NCBI GenBank assembly: GCA_029817715.1
Contig: JARUPY010000290.1
Span: forward strand, 1,736,001-1,800,000
DNA length: 64,000 bases
Origin: Melastoma dodecandrum
Lineage: Eukaryota; Streptophyta; Magnoliopsida; Myrtales; Melastomataceae
Direction of reading: 5' to 3'
The notes under the pieces are model-generated. The model made no database searches and had not been told where the DNA came from. It worked only from the letters and a program-made list of their open reading frames with translations. The position numbers were made by a program, and so were the translations under genes. Below, in pieces: positions 23,609-35,323 of the stretch; position 1 is the first letter of the stretch; every line of letters begins with the position of its first letter.

Positions 23609-24062
23609 TGAAGGAATACAAGAAATCGAGAGACGAGCAAAAGGAAGAACAGACGAGTAAGGTGGGAGAGCTGAAGAATAAGAAGAAGAAGAAGAGAGGA
23701 GAAGAAAAGGAAGAGAAGGATTCTTTCTATTTCATTAATTATTCACTCTGTCGATTACACTGTATATATAATACTTTGTTTGTAACCAAAATCAGAATCC
23801 CGAGGTCGAGGTTTGTTATAGCAGCAGCAGCAATCCCAATTCCTTTCTGTTTGTTTTACTGCAGATGAAGAACAGAAAACCCCAGCAACAACCTTCTCAA
23901 CAGTCTTTGTCTTATTATACCGATGGGCTGGGCTTGCCGTGGGCCGGAGGCTCCTCATCCTCATTTATTCCGACACTTCCCGTCAAACTGAGCTTCTCTT
24001 TAAGTCTGTTTTCTTTGTTCCCCAGTCTTACCTTCTCATCCTTAATATCAGACTGAGCAACA
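23609..24062 (-). repeat. 3' LTR of the second copia element
   Basis: A 454-bp LTR containing an AAG/GAAG-rich stretch (23675-23725) and a TATATATAATA box-like sequence near 23763. It directly abuts the duplication and the RMA coding sequence. Confidence 0.92.
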
Positions 24063-27000
24063 CTTCCCGACAAACAAGACGGCTCCTTCAAGCTCTCATC
24101 TTCTATGTTACTATCATCCAAATGCTCCTCGTCAAAATCCCAGCAAGAATCAACGTCCAACCAAGGAGATGCAACACCATCCTCACTACTTAGTTGATTC
24201 TGCAGCTGAGACCCTTGTGGAGGCTGTATAGCAGCTGGAGTTGAGCTAGTGAACGACTGACTACTGCAAACTGTCAATTTGCTCCTCAAGGACGTGAAGC
24301 GGTGAATCGGAAGAAGCTTCGTAAGGGGATCAGCAAGCTGAAATTCAGATGAAACATGTTGAACCAGTAAGGTCCCTCCAAGTATTTGCTCCCTAACAAA
24401 GTGGTAGTCGATTTCCATATGTTTCGTTCTCGCATGAAACACAGGATTGGCAGCCAGATGTATTGTACTCAAATTATCACAATAGATGACTGAGGGCTTT
24501 TCAAATTTCACCTGCAGTTCATGCAACAACTTCTGAAGCCATAGAACTTCTGCTGCCCCATTAGCGAGAGCACGATATTCAGCTTCAGTGCTCGACCGAG
24601 AAACGACCCTTTGCTTTTGGGAGGACCATGACACCAAACACGAACCAACAAACGCACAATATGCCCCCGTACTCTTTCTGTCATCCGGACAGCTGGCCCA
24701 GTCAGCATCCGTGAAACAAGTCACATTAAAATCCTCACTCGCTGTCATAGTAAGTCCAAACTTGCTTGTGCCCTTTAGATACCTCAGGATACGCTTAACA
24801 GCCTGTAGATGCGTGGTCGTAGGGTGCTGCAAGTATTGACAAGCCTTGTTTACTGCAAAACAAATATCCGATCTAGAGTTTGTGCAATATTGCAGAGCAC
24901 CAACTAGGCTCCTGTACTATGCCGGATCTTCCAAAAGCTCTCCATCAAATTTGGAGAGAACACCAGCAGAGGACATTGGAGATGGAACCGGCTTACAATC
25001 AACCATTCCTGCCCTGTGAAGAAGTTCGTTGATATATTTTTCTTGGGTCAAGTGTAGGCTCGTACCTTGCCGAACTACTTGAAAACCCAGAAAATAACTC
25101 AATTCACCCAGGTCTTTTAGGGCGAACTTATTATTAAGCTGAGGTAGTAGACTGTGAATCTCACAGGTGTCTGAACCAGTAACTATAATGTCGTCAACGT
25201 AAACAAGTATGATGACAATACCTGAAGGCGAATGTCTATAAAACAATGATGCATCTGACTCTGCATTAGAATAGCCCCCACATGAGAAGACAGCTGCTCA
25301 ACTTAATGTACCAAGCATGGGGACTCTGCTTCAGACCATATAACACCTTCTTCAGCCTGCAAACGTGATGAGGATATTTGGCATCAACACACCCAGGTGG
25401 CTGTTGCATGAAAACAGTTTCCTGCAGCTCCCCATTAAAAAAAGCATTGTGAACATCCAGTTGCGTAAGCTTCCAGCCACTCGAGACTACTAGGGACAGA
25501 ACCACTTTTATTGTTTGATGTTTAACAACGGGACTAAATGTCTCTTTATAGTCCAATCCAGCAGTCTGGTGAAATCCTTTGGCAACTAACCGGGCCTTGC
25601 GACTCTCTAGCTCACCATCAGACTTTAATTTGACTTTAAACACCCATTTTCAGCCTATTACCTTTTCCTCGCCTGTGAAGGGAACGAGCTCCCAGGTTCC
25701 ATTTCTGTTGAGTGCTGCAAGTTCAGCCTCCATAGCCTTTTTCCAGACAGGTACCGAGAGTGCCTCAGCCAAATTCATAGGTTCGGTGGGTATAGGTTGG
25801 GGTTTCAGAGAAGACACGGAGGGTACAGAGGAAGAAAGAGTAGGTGAGACAGTGGTTAAGTAAGTTTTAGGTTTAAACACCCCTGCCTTGGACCTGGTGA
25901 CCATCGGATAGATGTTAGACTGACCTGTTGCAGTAATATCTGAGGGATGTTCCGTCAAGCTTGGAACAGAAGTAGGAACAGGGTGAATATGCTCTGTAGA
26001 GGGTGGTATGCTAGGAGATGAGATATCTGAAGTAAGTGGAACCTGTGGAAGAGGTGGAAAAGCTATGGACGGAGTACTGGGCAGTGGGACAGGCAAAATT
26101 GGATTCAGAACAAAAGAGGAAGTATGACTGGGAGTAGAGGAGGAGGTGTCATCTCTGAAGGGGAAGACTGTTTCAACAAAATGGACATCACGAGAGATAT
26201 AGATTTTACTGAGTTCTCTATCAAAACAAATAAAACCTTTATGGAAGGAGCTCTTCCCCAAGAACACACAGGGTTTTGATCTGGGTTGTAGCTTATGAGT
26301 ATTATAGGGACGAAGTAGTGGAAAGCATTTGCACCCAAAGACACAAAGCATAGAGTAGTCAGGAGCTTTATTAAATAATAACTTAGTTGGGGATTTAAAA
26401 GCTAAGACTCTGGAGGGAAGAAGATTGATCAATGCTACCGCTGTTGTGAACGCGTATGGCCAGAATGCCAAGGGAACTGCAAAGTGTTGTAACAGAGAGA
26501 GACCCACCTCGACGACATGTCTGTTTTTTCTTTCAATCCTTCCATTTTGCTGTGCTGTATATGGACAAGAGACTTGATGAATGATTCCTTGTTGTGAAAG
26601 AAACTTATGCAGTGAACGGTACTCTCCACCCCAATCTGATCTAACTGTCTTAATGGAGACCTGAAACTGAGTTTTTATCAATTGATGAAATTGCTGAAAA
26701 GCAGCATATACTTGAGATTTAGAGTGAAGGAGATAGACCCATGTGAATCGTGTGAAATCATCAATGAACAAGACAAAGTATTTATCACCTGTGACTGATG
26801 ATATCGGGGAGGGACCCCAGACATCCGTGTGGACTAAATCAAAAGGAGATTGGGATCGAGAGTCAGAATTAGGAAAAGGCTTTCTGTGAAGTTTACTCGT
26901 GACACAAGTTTGACAAGAGTCTAACATAGGAGGTGAGTCTTTCAGATTACAACCAGATATAGCTCGACAGAGAATGTCATTATTAGGATGTCCGAGACGA

Positions 27001-28655
27001 AGATGCCAGGTAAGATGGTCAGAAGCCGTCGCCTTTGTAAGAGAGACTATTGGAGTTGATGGAGATAGAACAGAGCGAGGACTAAGATGATGTAGTGGAG
27101 TTGGAAGCTGGTACAGGCCGCGGTGTGCTGGACCCTGTGCCACGATCCTGTTTGTCATCTTGTCCTTAACATAGAAAACATCCGAATGAAATTCAAGGAA
27201 GACATTGTTATCATAACACAATTTGGAGACACTAACAAGACGCTGAGAGAGACTGGGAGTATGTAGCACATTCTTGAGCTGAAGAGATGAGGAATTAGAA
27301 ATAGAAGGCAGAGAAAGGCTACCGACATGAGCAATATGAAGCTGATTGCCGTTTCCAATCATGACAGAAGACTTACCCTAGTAAGAAGATGCTGCAGATA
27401 GGTCAGATAAAAGGGGTGTGACATGGTGAGTAGCTCCCGAGTCCACGAGCCAAGCAGAGGCGTTAAAAGAGGAGGGGTGAGTATCATCAGGTGGTTGATA
27501 GGAATTTACTGGATAAGTATAGGTCTCAGGTATATAGGAAGGGGATTGTATGGATGTATAGTGTGTCTGAGGAGTGGGAGAAGAGGAGGGAGAAGGTGAC
27601 ATACGGTGGAAACAATTCTGGGCTGTATGGCCAATTTTGTAGCAGATTTGGCATCTGGGCTTGGGTCTGAAATAGGCCGTGTCTCCCCAACGTGGAGTGA
27701 AGGACGAGGCATGTGGTCTGAGAGGGGGTATGCCAAGAACACCAGGTTGATAGGAGGAAGAGAACTGAGGATGCTGAGGAGAGGAAAGGTCTGGTTTAAA
27801 ATGTGGAAATGGGGTTTGTGGTCGAGAAACAGAGGAGGGAAAAAAGCCAGAGGTTGGTCTAGGAAAGCGTGGGCAAAATGTGTGAGATTTTGGCTGAGAG
27901 GTACCTGCACCAGGAGAAGCAGCAGAGTACTGTACCTGCGGCAGAATGGGATCAGGAACCTGACGCCTTTCCAAACACAGATCGAAGTTGAGTAACAGCT
28001 GGTGAACTTCCTCAATGGTAGGGTGATCAGTCCGACTATACACTGCGGTAACCACCGGATCGTACTCCGCAGGGAGTCCTTCAAGAAGGTACCATAAATG
28101 ATCACGATACCTCACTGGCTCCCCAATTGCACTCAGCTGGTCAGCATACATCTTGACAGAGTTGAGATAATTCTGCATCGTTCGTCCCTCCTTACGGACC
28201 TGCTGCATCTGCATACGCAGGTTTATGATGCGAGTAGTCGAATTTGACTCAAAGTGCTGCCGTAGACTTTCCCAAACTTCGTGAGATGAGGTGCAACACA
28301 CAACTTGACTGAGTGGTTCTTGGGTGAGAGTAGAGAACAAGAAACTCATCACTGATTTATCCGTTCGTTGCCATAGTTTGAACTCAGGGTTTACCTCTGC
28401 CATCAACTCGTCCAGAAACTTGCTAGGAGGTTGTGAGGTACCATACACAAACTCTTCGTATTCCCCTGCGATAATGGCTGCCAACACCTGCCCTTTCCAG
28501 AGGGTGTAGTTCCCGTCGTCGAGTTTGAGTGTTGAGGAGAAAATGCTTGCTGGAATTTGGATTGGTGAAGGGATGGACAGAGATGCTGAAGTTGGTACTC
28601 TAGAGGCTGAATTTCCAGTCAAGCCAGCGGACCCAGGAGAGAAATTTCCAGCCAT
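23915..28655 (-). pseudogene. Copia gag-pol polyprotein with three stops and one frameshift
   Basis: The gag start is the ATG at 28655 (MAGNFSPGSAG). In order: gag (LKLDDGNYTLWKGQVL, about 28530), a CCHC knuckle (CQICYKIGHTAQNC, about 27640), protease (LVDSGATHHVTPL, about 27440), GAG-pre-integrase (HLRLGHP), integrase (DLVHTDVWGP, DFTRFTWVY, SDWGGEY, CPYTAQQNGRIERKNRH), reverse transcriptase ([26 protein letters not shown]) and RNase H (TDADWASCPDDRKSTGAY, STEAEYRAL). Lesions: TAG at 27380-27378 inside the protease, TGA at 25652-25650 before reverse transcriptase, a frame change in a run of five C (25275-25279), and TAG at 24919-24917. Both TAGs fit CAG to TAG changes. The last frame continues past the normal RNase H end into the 3' LTR, to 23915. 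Otherwise well preserved, but not autonomous as read. Confidence 0.92.
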
Positions 28656-28698
28656 CACAAGCAATAGTTCGCAGGATCAGCTTAGTCGCAAGACACTC

Positions 28699-28710
28699 GC
28701 TCTGATACCA
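28699..28710 (-). promoter_or_regulatory. Primer binding site (tRNA-Met type)
   Basis: On the minus strand TGGTATCAGAGC directly follows the 5' LTR end, a full 12-base match to the initiator tRNA-Met site. Confidence 0.9.
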
Positions 28711-28777
28711 TGAAGGAATTCAAGAAATTAAGAGATGAGCAACAGGAAGAACAGACCAGTGAGGTGGGTGAGCTGAA

Positions 28778-28809
<32 letters not shown>

Positions 28810-29166
28810 AAGGAAGGAGAAGGATTCTTTCTATTTCATTAATTATTCACTCTGTCGATTACACTGTATATATAATACTTTGTTTGTAACAATAATCAGA
28901 ATCTCGGGGTCGAGGTTTGTTATAGCAGCAGCAGCAGCAATCCCAACTCCTTTCTGTTTGTTTGCTGCAGATGAAATAGAAAACCCCAGCAACAACCTTC
29001 TCAACAGTCTTTGTCTTATTCTACCGATGGGCTGGGCTTGCCGTGGGCCGGAGGCTCCTCATCCTCATTTATTCCGACACTTCCCGTCAAACTGAGCTTC
29101 TCTTTAAGTCTGTTTTCTTTGTTCCCCAGTCTTACCTTTTCATCCTTAATATCAGACTGAGCAACA
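28711..29166 (-). repeat. 5' LTR of the second copia element
   Basis: A 456-bp LTR, TG to CA, carrying the element's own promoter region (TATATATAATA near 28867). It is flanked by CCGAG on the outer side. Confidence 0.92.
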
Positions 29167-29230
29167 CCGAGGAAGAGGAACTCGCGGCGGCGGCTGCATC
29201 ACCCGTCAATTCCCCCAGTCCGCTCACCAT

Positions 29231-31600
29231 AATCAACACCTAATACCAACCATAAGGGAAGATCAAACCAAGCCTCCGAAATTTCAGAATCTCCCCTTCT
29301 CGTTGACCGGGGATGAGAGCCGATGGGAAGGTTAAAGAGAGAGAGGACACAAAATCCATAATGCATAACCGAAATTAATCAAACAATGTCAACAAGACTA
29401 ATTTCCTAACAATACAAACATTGGGATAACGAAAAATCGGCGGACGAAGTAGACACATACGCATCGAACACTTCATGAATGCCTTCAAACCGGAAAAGAC
29501 CTTAGCCTCGCAGCAGCAGCCGTCCTTCGGCCGGATGCAAAATAGATTTTGGGACACCGGAAAGTAAGAAAAGGAAACTTTTGTGCTCGTCGCCGACGGG
29601 GACTTCGAGGGGGTGTAGCAGCGAGGAAACCGAAGCCGATCGAAAAGAAGCTTCACGTTGATTGTGGCGGTTCCCCCCCACTGTCCCCCGAGGTTGAACT
29701 TTCTTGTTCGTGTAAGAAGTCAACGGATCTGACGGTCCAGATTTCACCGCCGTCCGTGGACCTGGAGTTCTTAGTCATTTGGGCTTGGGCCCATTACATG
29801 TTTAATGGGCCTCATTCTGCACGAGCTTTCTGAGCCGACAGCCTCATTTTGGGCCCAAGTAAGCTACTGCCATGGCCCCTTTCACATTAACGTAGATTCG
29901 TTGGCATAGCGAATTCCAGGCCGAAATAAAAAAGGCATCAACCCCGGATTGAGCCCGGGTTTTGATCAAATATGCACAGAACGTGGGATGAATACGTGCG
30001 GAGCAAGGAAATCGAGGCCAAAGCCATTAACGCTACTTTGAGTTACTACCAGACAAGAATGGGGTGGACAAACTTCTCGCGAAAGAACAGTGAAATAAGT
30101 AAGAAGTAGAAACAGATAAGCTCGAGAAGACTATTGGAATTTCGTCAAACTGGTCAAATCGAGAGTAGCTGAACGAATGATTAGGAGTGAGAAGAACCAC
30201 CAAGCGAGTGTGAGGAGATGGCCGGAACCAAGTCGAGAGGAACAAGGAACAGACGAGGACAAGGAAAAACAGCCATACTCAGGTGATTCAGGAGAATATA
30301 TAGTAAAAGCTGCGGGTGAAAGGTCTAAAGACCCACATTAAGAGTTTTGAACATTTCCCTCACATTTTCTCTTCTTTCCTTCTTGTAAAGCACTGTATTC
30401 CGATTCATGGCAATTCAAATGTTTGTCGGTGTTTGTTTTTTGAGCTTAGTGTATTTTCGTTCATTCTCTTTGTTTAACGTTCATTAGTAAAATTTTGGCG
30501 ACTACGGATCATAATTCCAAAATCGAACTCATGTTGTTCACGGCCAGATATTTACGACGCGGTTGTGAAAAGAATCTTTCATGTTCTTTTGATTTTGGGT
30601 TTATCAACCCCCGCCTGTTGAACCTGGGGCGACGCAGTGCGACTAGAAGTGGAGTTTGGGTTCGAGATTAGAACATATCTACTGCTTCCAAATTGAGTAA
30701 AAGTTGTGTCGAGTGGAGGGGTCGGTGTGATGGGACTAGGTATCGTTCCCTCTTTAAGAGTCGATGGAATAGAGGGATTTTATTCTTCGTTAAGCAAGTT
30801 TGGAAATGATCGATGTAGTCCGGTCCAAGAAGCATTCGATCGAATTCTTGGGGGAGGACTTTTGGTAATAATCTGTGGCTGTAACAGAGAGATCATATGG
30901 AAGGATAGAAGATATATGGAGGGATTGGATTTGATGTGTTTTCGCAACAATAATGTGCCGAATATGTGCTGTCCAAATTGAATGATGGATACGCCCCCCT
31001 TCAATAATTTGTGCGGCATGTTCTCCAACCCCACCTTTTTTCTTGTTCTCAGAACAATGGATAGGCATAGATGATGATGATGAGTAGGAGGAGAAGGAGG
31101 AGGAGTTTTTCATGAGAACAACTTGGAAGAATTTATGCATTATCTACCATACTTGTGTAGGATATCGACCAGGTCCGATCGCTCCGTCGATCTCTTCAAG
31201 AGCCAATGTCCGAGAAACATTATTAACATACATCGCTCCACCACACTCGTTATCGTTTCCCTGACGTTTACAACAAGACTTTATCGAGTTTCGGGTGTCA
31301 CAGTCCGTCTGAATAGAATAAACCCAAAGAGTCCTTGCTCGGAGGGGGACACTTCGAGTTTCATCACGAAACGGTATAGCATTGTCGAAATCTAAATACA
31401 AGGACTACTCGCGAATGTGGGGAAACACGAGATACAACGTATTGCCAAATGCATAACATCCGTGGGTAAGATGTGCATACGAGTTTTCAATGGATGGATC
31501 ATTACGTGGATGGAAGAAGGTTCTTGCGTCTGCCAACAAATTATGGTAAACCGTCGTTATCTTTGCTTAATGGCCCTGATAATGATTTTACTCGGTTTTA
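29231..31600. other. Upstream region of the RMA-like gene and spacer
   Basis: 29231-29350 should contain the 5' UTR of the minus-strand RMA-like gene. Beyond it I find no recognisable protein; ORFs at 30706-30981 (plus), 30790-31140 (minus) and 31144-31401 (minus) have no family features. The composition is mixed and may include old repeats. Confidence 0.4.
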
Positions 31601-31729
31601 AAATTCATCAAATATGTAGTAAAATCGGGAGCAATTTCTATTTATAAAGAACTCGTTGTCCCCACCCATCTCTTAGAAAAGAAAAATTTATGTGTGTCTG
31701 GTTGCCGTAAAATCGGGAGCAATATATGT

Positions 31730-32355
31730 GTGTCTGGTTGCCGTATAAACGAAAAGAAGAGAGAGGGAGAAGACAAAGGACGAACATCCTTAAGCGGAAG
31801 CACGGATGCCATCGACGATGCCTTCGGAGGGAAGTAGGAGCGCATGATCATAAAGAGGGCTTGAACGCTGGAATGTTTGAAGATAATAATCACAATATGT
31901 CCATCTGTAGAGATGTGTCTTTACACAACGCCTAAGAACGACTATTTATACTAAGCTAGACTTACGTATGTACGGTAATGAAATATTACACATTGTTCGC
32001 TCCAGAAGTGACCGCGGACAAGACAGATCCAAACACGTCGGAAATATCTGGCACTACGGGCAACTGGTACCCGGAGGATTCGTTGAAATGTGTGGTCACC
32101 GTATGAAATGAAAGAAGAGAGGGGGGAAGATAGCGGATGGGCAGCCTTAAGCGGAAGCACTTACGGATGCCATCGACGATGCCTTCGAGAGTGAGCAAAA
32201 ACGCAAAAGCACAAAGAGAGCTTGAACGCTGGAATGCTTGAAAAGATAAAATATGACAACATATGTCCGTTTGTAGAGAGGTGTCTTTGTACAATGCCTA
32301 AGAATAAGTATTTATACTAAGCTAGACCTATGTATATACGGTAAAGAAATATTGC
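31730..32355. repeat. Tandem duplication, about 360-bp period
   Basis: The segment from about 31745 to 31996 recurs at about 32110-32355. Shared words include CCTTAAGCGGAAGCAC, GGATGCCATCGACGATGCC, CTTGAACGCTGGAATG and TATTTATACTAAGCTAGAC. Both copies end in a TATA-like TTTATACTAAG followed by ATATTNCACAT. They look like diverged LTR or promoter segments of an unidentified repeat. Confidence 0.6.
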
Positions 32356-33118
32356 ACATATATTACGCTTCTTTTGTTGCCGGTCTCCATGGAAAATTTC
32401 CTTTCCATATGAGTTATCTTGGTAACAATCTCCTTCCGAATCCTGAGATCTTCTAAAGTCTTCCTTAACAGCTAAGTTGATCGGTCGTGTCGCCCATTGG
32501 CCTTCGCCGTAGAGTTTCTTCGCTCGTTCAACCTGACTGTCGCTTGTCGCTTGCGCCGTCCCTTGTCGTGCGTCGCCTGGTAATCCCGTCGCTTGGTGAT
32601 CCCTTCGCCCAGCAAGCCTTCGCCTGGTGTATATCCGTGGTCACCTCATTCCTGGATTTTCCTTCATTGGGCCTGTATTTTGGACCGTCGATCTTCAGAT
32701 TGGGCTGAGATCTGTGGCCCAGAATTTCTGTTGTTAAACACACATATATTACGCTTCCTTTGCTACCGGTCTCCATGGAATATCTTCTTTCCATATGAAC
32801 AACCTTGGTAACAATCTCTTTCCAAATCCTGAGATCGTCTGGAATCTTCCTTAACAGCTCATTGATTGGTCGTATTGCCCATTGGCCTTCGCCGTTGAGT
32901 TTCCTCGCTCGTCTAGTTGACTGTCGCTTCACTGACCCTGTCGCCCTTTGGCCTGATAACCCCGTCGCTTGGTGACCGTTTCGCCCAGCAAGCCTTCGTT
33001 TGGTGTGTTTCCGTGGTCACCTCTTTACTGGATTTCCGTTCCCTATGCCCGTGTTCTGGACCATTGATCCACAGATGAAGCCGAGATCTGTGGCCCAGAA
33101 TTTCTGTTGCTAAACAAA
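32356..33118. repeat. Tandem duplication, 387-bp period
   Basis: Two copies, about 32356-32742 and 32743-33118, share TATATTACGCTTC, CGGTCTCCATGGAA, TTGGTAACAATCTC, CCTTCGCCGTNGAGTTTC and TGTGGCCCAGAATTTCTGTT. The 134-codon minus-strand ORF at 32528-32932 spans both copies and is an artefact. This pair directly follows the 360-bp duplication. Confidence 0.7.
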
Positions 33119-33220
33119 TGGGCAAATTATTTTGCCGACGAATGTCAACGGGAACCCATCTCGTTGATCTTTTGGTTCAATCTCGTTTCCTGGAGGATTG
33201 TTCCTTAATAATGTCCTCCC

Positions 33221-33400
33221 AAAATATTTTACGAAAAAAGTCGGTCAAAATAACGTTTTCTTGATTAATATAAAAAAATTAGTATTAGAAACAAAAACAT
33301 CGAGTTCAAACTCTGTAAAGAGAACTCGGTGTAATACCGAGTTATTGTCACTAGTAAAAAAAATATTGTTTTGACCGATTTATTCCGTAAAATATTTCGC
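33221..33400. mobile_element. MITE-like inverted repeat
   Basis: AAATATTTTACG at 33222-33233 pairs with CGTAAAATATTT at 33386-33397. The arms extend as diverged copies through GTCGGTCAAAATAA and TTGTTTTGACCGAT, so the whole 180 bp can fold back. A clear target duplication was not found. 33400-35300 otherwise holds no recognisable gene; homopolymer runs occur at 34713-34724 (G) and 35163-35178 (C). Confidence 0.5.
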
Positions 33401-35323
33401 TAAGGAATTTCGGTGGAGACAAGTTCGACATCTATTTGGTGTCCTCTGATAGTATCATGTACTTCACTATACGATCCGCCGGTATATTATATCATGCTCT
33501 CCCCTATAAATATAGTCACACCCTTTCTTGCTCTTAACCTACGAAATGAAACGGGAGCACATTAAAGGAAAAAACATAGGTGACAGAAGCGAAAACATGC
33601 TTCCCTAATAATTCCATCCTTATCAAAATAAAAAGAAAAGAAAATGAAAAATCCTCCGGAATGAATAAATATCGAAAGCAGAGACCAAATCCAAAACCCA
33701 ACATGAACACCAGTCCATAACCCGTCCAGATCCGATCTCCATACCCACCCACCCAACACGACATCAATCTCGTGAATCCCCCAATTATTTTTCCGACAAT
33801 TCAATTATGGCTTTTTGGTCCTCCTCGTTGTCTTAAAAGCTTCCCGAAAACTCAATGTTCTCAAATATTATGATGATAAACAAGAAGTTAAAAGAGAAAG
33901 GAACCGGGGGACAGGCAGTGTGGTTATAATAAATCTTCTCCAAATATGATTATAATGGCGGATCATACGAGAGATAAAACTATCACGACATATTTATTAC
34001 ATACATGCATCCGCCTGGTTATGTTGAGTGAAGGAACGCATGGTCATCCAGCCAAACGCAACTTCAATATACAGGGAAATGCGATCGAATAAGAAGGACG
34101 ACGACAAGGGCAGGGGGAGACTGGTTTTAGTAATTTCTTTCATACTCTCCCCACGTTATACTTGTCGAGGGGCCGCCATCGCATGTCGCGCGACCAATGA
34201 TCGTTACCATCGCATCATCGATGTGAACACGTATCGAGCTTTTCCGAGAAAACTTTAAAATACATGGTAGTAACGCGCGTAAGCAAATTGTTTTCCTCCT
34301 AGGGATGGATGCTAAGGATCAACAACACCAAGAAAAGAAGGAAAAGAAAAGAAAAAAGCATCATCATTCGGAGTTATTACCGGCGGGAATTAATCAATAG
34401 ATGTGGTCGAGTTACGACTTTCTTGAGGTAAACATTCGATGACGATAGAAAACCCCAACGTATACAACATAAATCGTATGGAAAAGCTTTTGAAGTTCTC
34501 CAACAAAACTCGATGGACGGCTTTTATATTTTAAGGAGAGGAGGGAGTGAGGGTGGGACATATATATTAGGTTGACCGAGGTTGTAAGTAAGCTCTCCCC
34601 CTAGGCATTGCCTGCCCCAGTTACTCGAATAAAAATAACATCAAGACAACACCCACCGATCGAGTGAACATTAATTTTCTTAAGACGGACACAGAGAACA
34701 ACACGAGGGTGAGGGGGGGGGGGGATATCTCTAGAAATCGATCAGAATCATATCCATGAAGAAAGTCTTTATGTGTCAACACGTCCATGTGTCTTACGAA
34801 ATCTTTAACGGCACGCACTACAAAAGGGATGGCTGTGCGTGAATAACGAGGTTTGGCTTCATGGGACGGCACGGGTGCATGTATCCCGCCATACAAGTGT
34901 GAGGTTAATAGTGAAGCCACACACGTTACGCTTGCTTGTTTCACCCAAACCCTTCAGTACTGGATTGGGATCGATATCTTCTGAAGAGATAGTTTTGTAT
35001 GTCGTGAATGGATTTGAAAGGTCCATGTTATATATTTAGGGCGTTGGCCACTCTTTACTGTTGTTGTTATTGTTATATATTAGGTGGGAGTGGTTTGGTT
35101 TGTTCCTAGTCGTTATTATCATTATCTTCTATACGCGGCGAACATATCTCGACAAAGCCAATCCCCCCCCCCCCCCCCATACGGGAGGAATATGCCAAGA
35201 ACAAATGCTATGTCCCCCCTCTTGCGTTCTCTTACACTCACGATTTGATTTTGCTAGTCTTTAATTAATTCGATAGTTGAAAAGCTTAAAAAGCAAAGGG
35301 CTGTTCTTTATTATTATTATTAG

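Larger units (their letters stand above)
23609..29166 (-). mobile_element. Ty1/copia LTR retrotransposon inserted in the RMA-like gene
   Basis: A complete 5558-bp element in minus orientation. The LTRs are 23609-24062 (3' LTR, 454 bp) and 28711-29166 (5' LTR, 456 bp); each reads TGTTGCTCAGTC to CCTTCA on the element strand. A perfect CCGAG duplication flanks it (23604-23608 and 29167-29171). A tRNA-Met primer site abuts the 5' LTR. All pol domains are present in copia order (protease, integrase, reverse transcriptase, RNase H). The LTRs differ mainly in their first 120 bp and look about 95 percent identical by eye, so insertion is fairly recent. Orientation matches the disrupted gene, so the 3' LTR lies directly upstream of the RING-coding part. 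Confidence 0.96.
22976..29230 (-). pseudogene. RMA-type RING E3 ubiquitin ligase, split by a copia element
   Basis: The start ATG is at 29230-29228 and the first 21 codons run to 29168. The copia element with its target duplication intervenes, and coding resumes at 23603. Removing the element and one CCGAG copy keeps the frame into NEMGDFECNICFELAQDP. The RING finger (CNICFELAQDPVVTLCGH, then YCWPCLYRWL, then ECPVCKALI) is complete and of the RMA type. A PLYGRGK and DPRSKSYPG-type linker follows. The frame then breaks at a run of six C (23258-23263); seven would restore it, giving a C-terminus with FNVQLHGFQDAT and a final hydrophobic anchor (LLLMICVFVVLPLICR) ending at 22976, about 230 residues, close to the family's size. 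RMA ligases are tail-anchored in the endoplasmic reticulum and act in protein quality control. With insertion and frameshift this allele is probably null, although an internal ATG at codon 28 keeps the RING. Confidence 0.88.

Noticed and set aside
23605..23640. LTR-provided start codon giving a chimeric RING protein
   Set aside because: The frame is open into the LTR, but its first listed start is TTG, not ATG. In plants the first usable ATG would be the native internal one in NEMGDFE.
32528..32932. 134-codon minus-strand ORF
   Set aside because: It spans the two copies of a 387-bp tandem duplication and has no recognisable domain; the repeat explains it.
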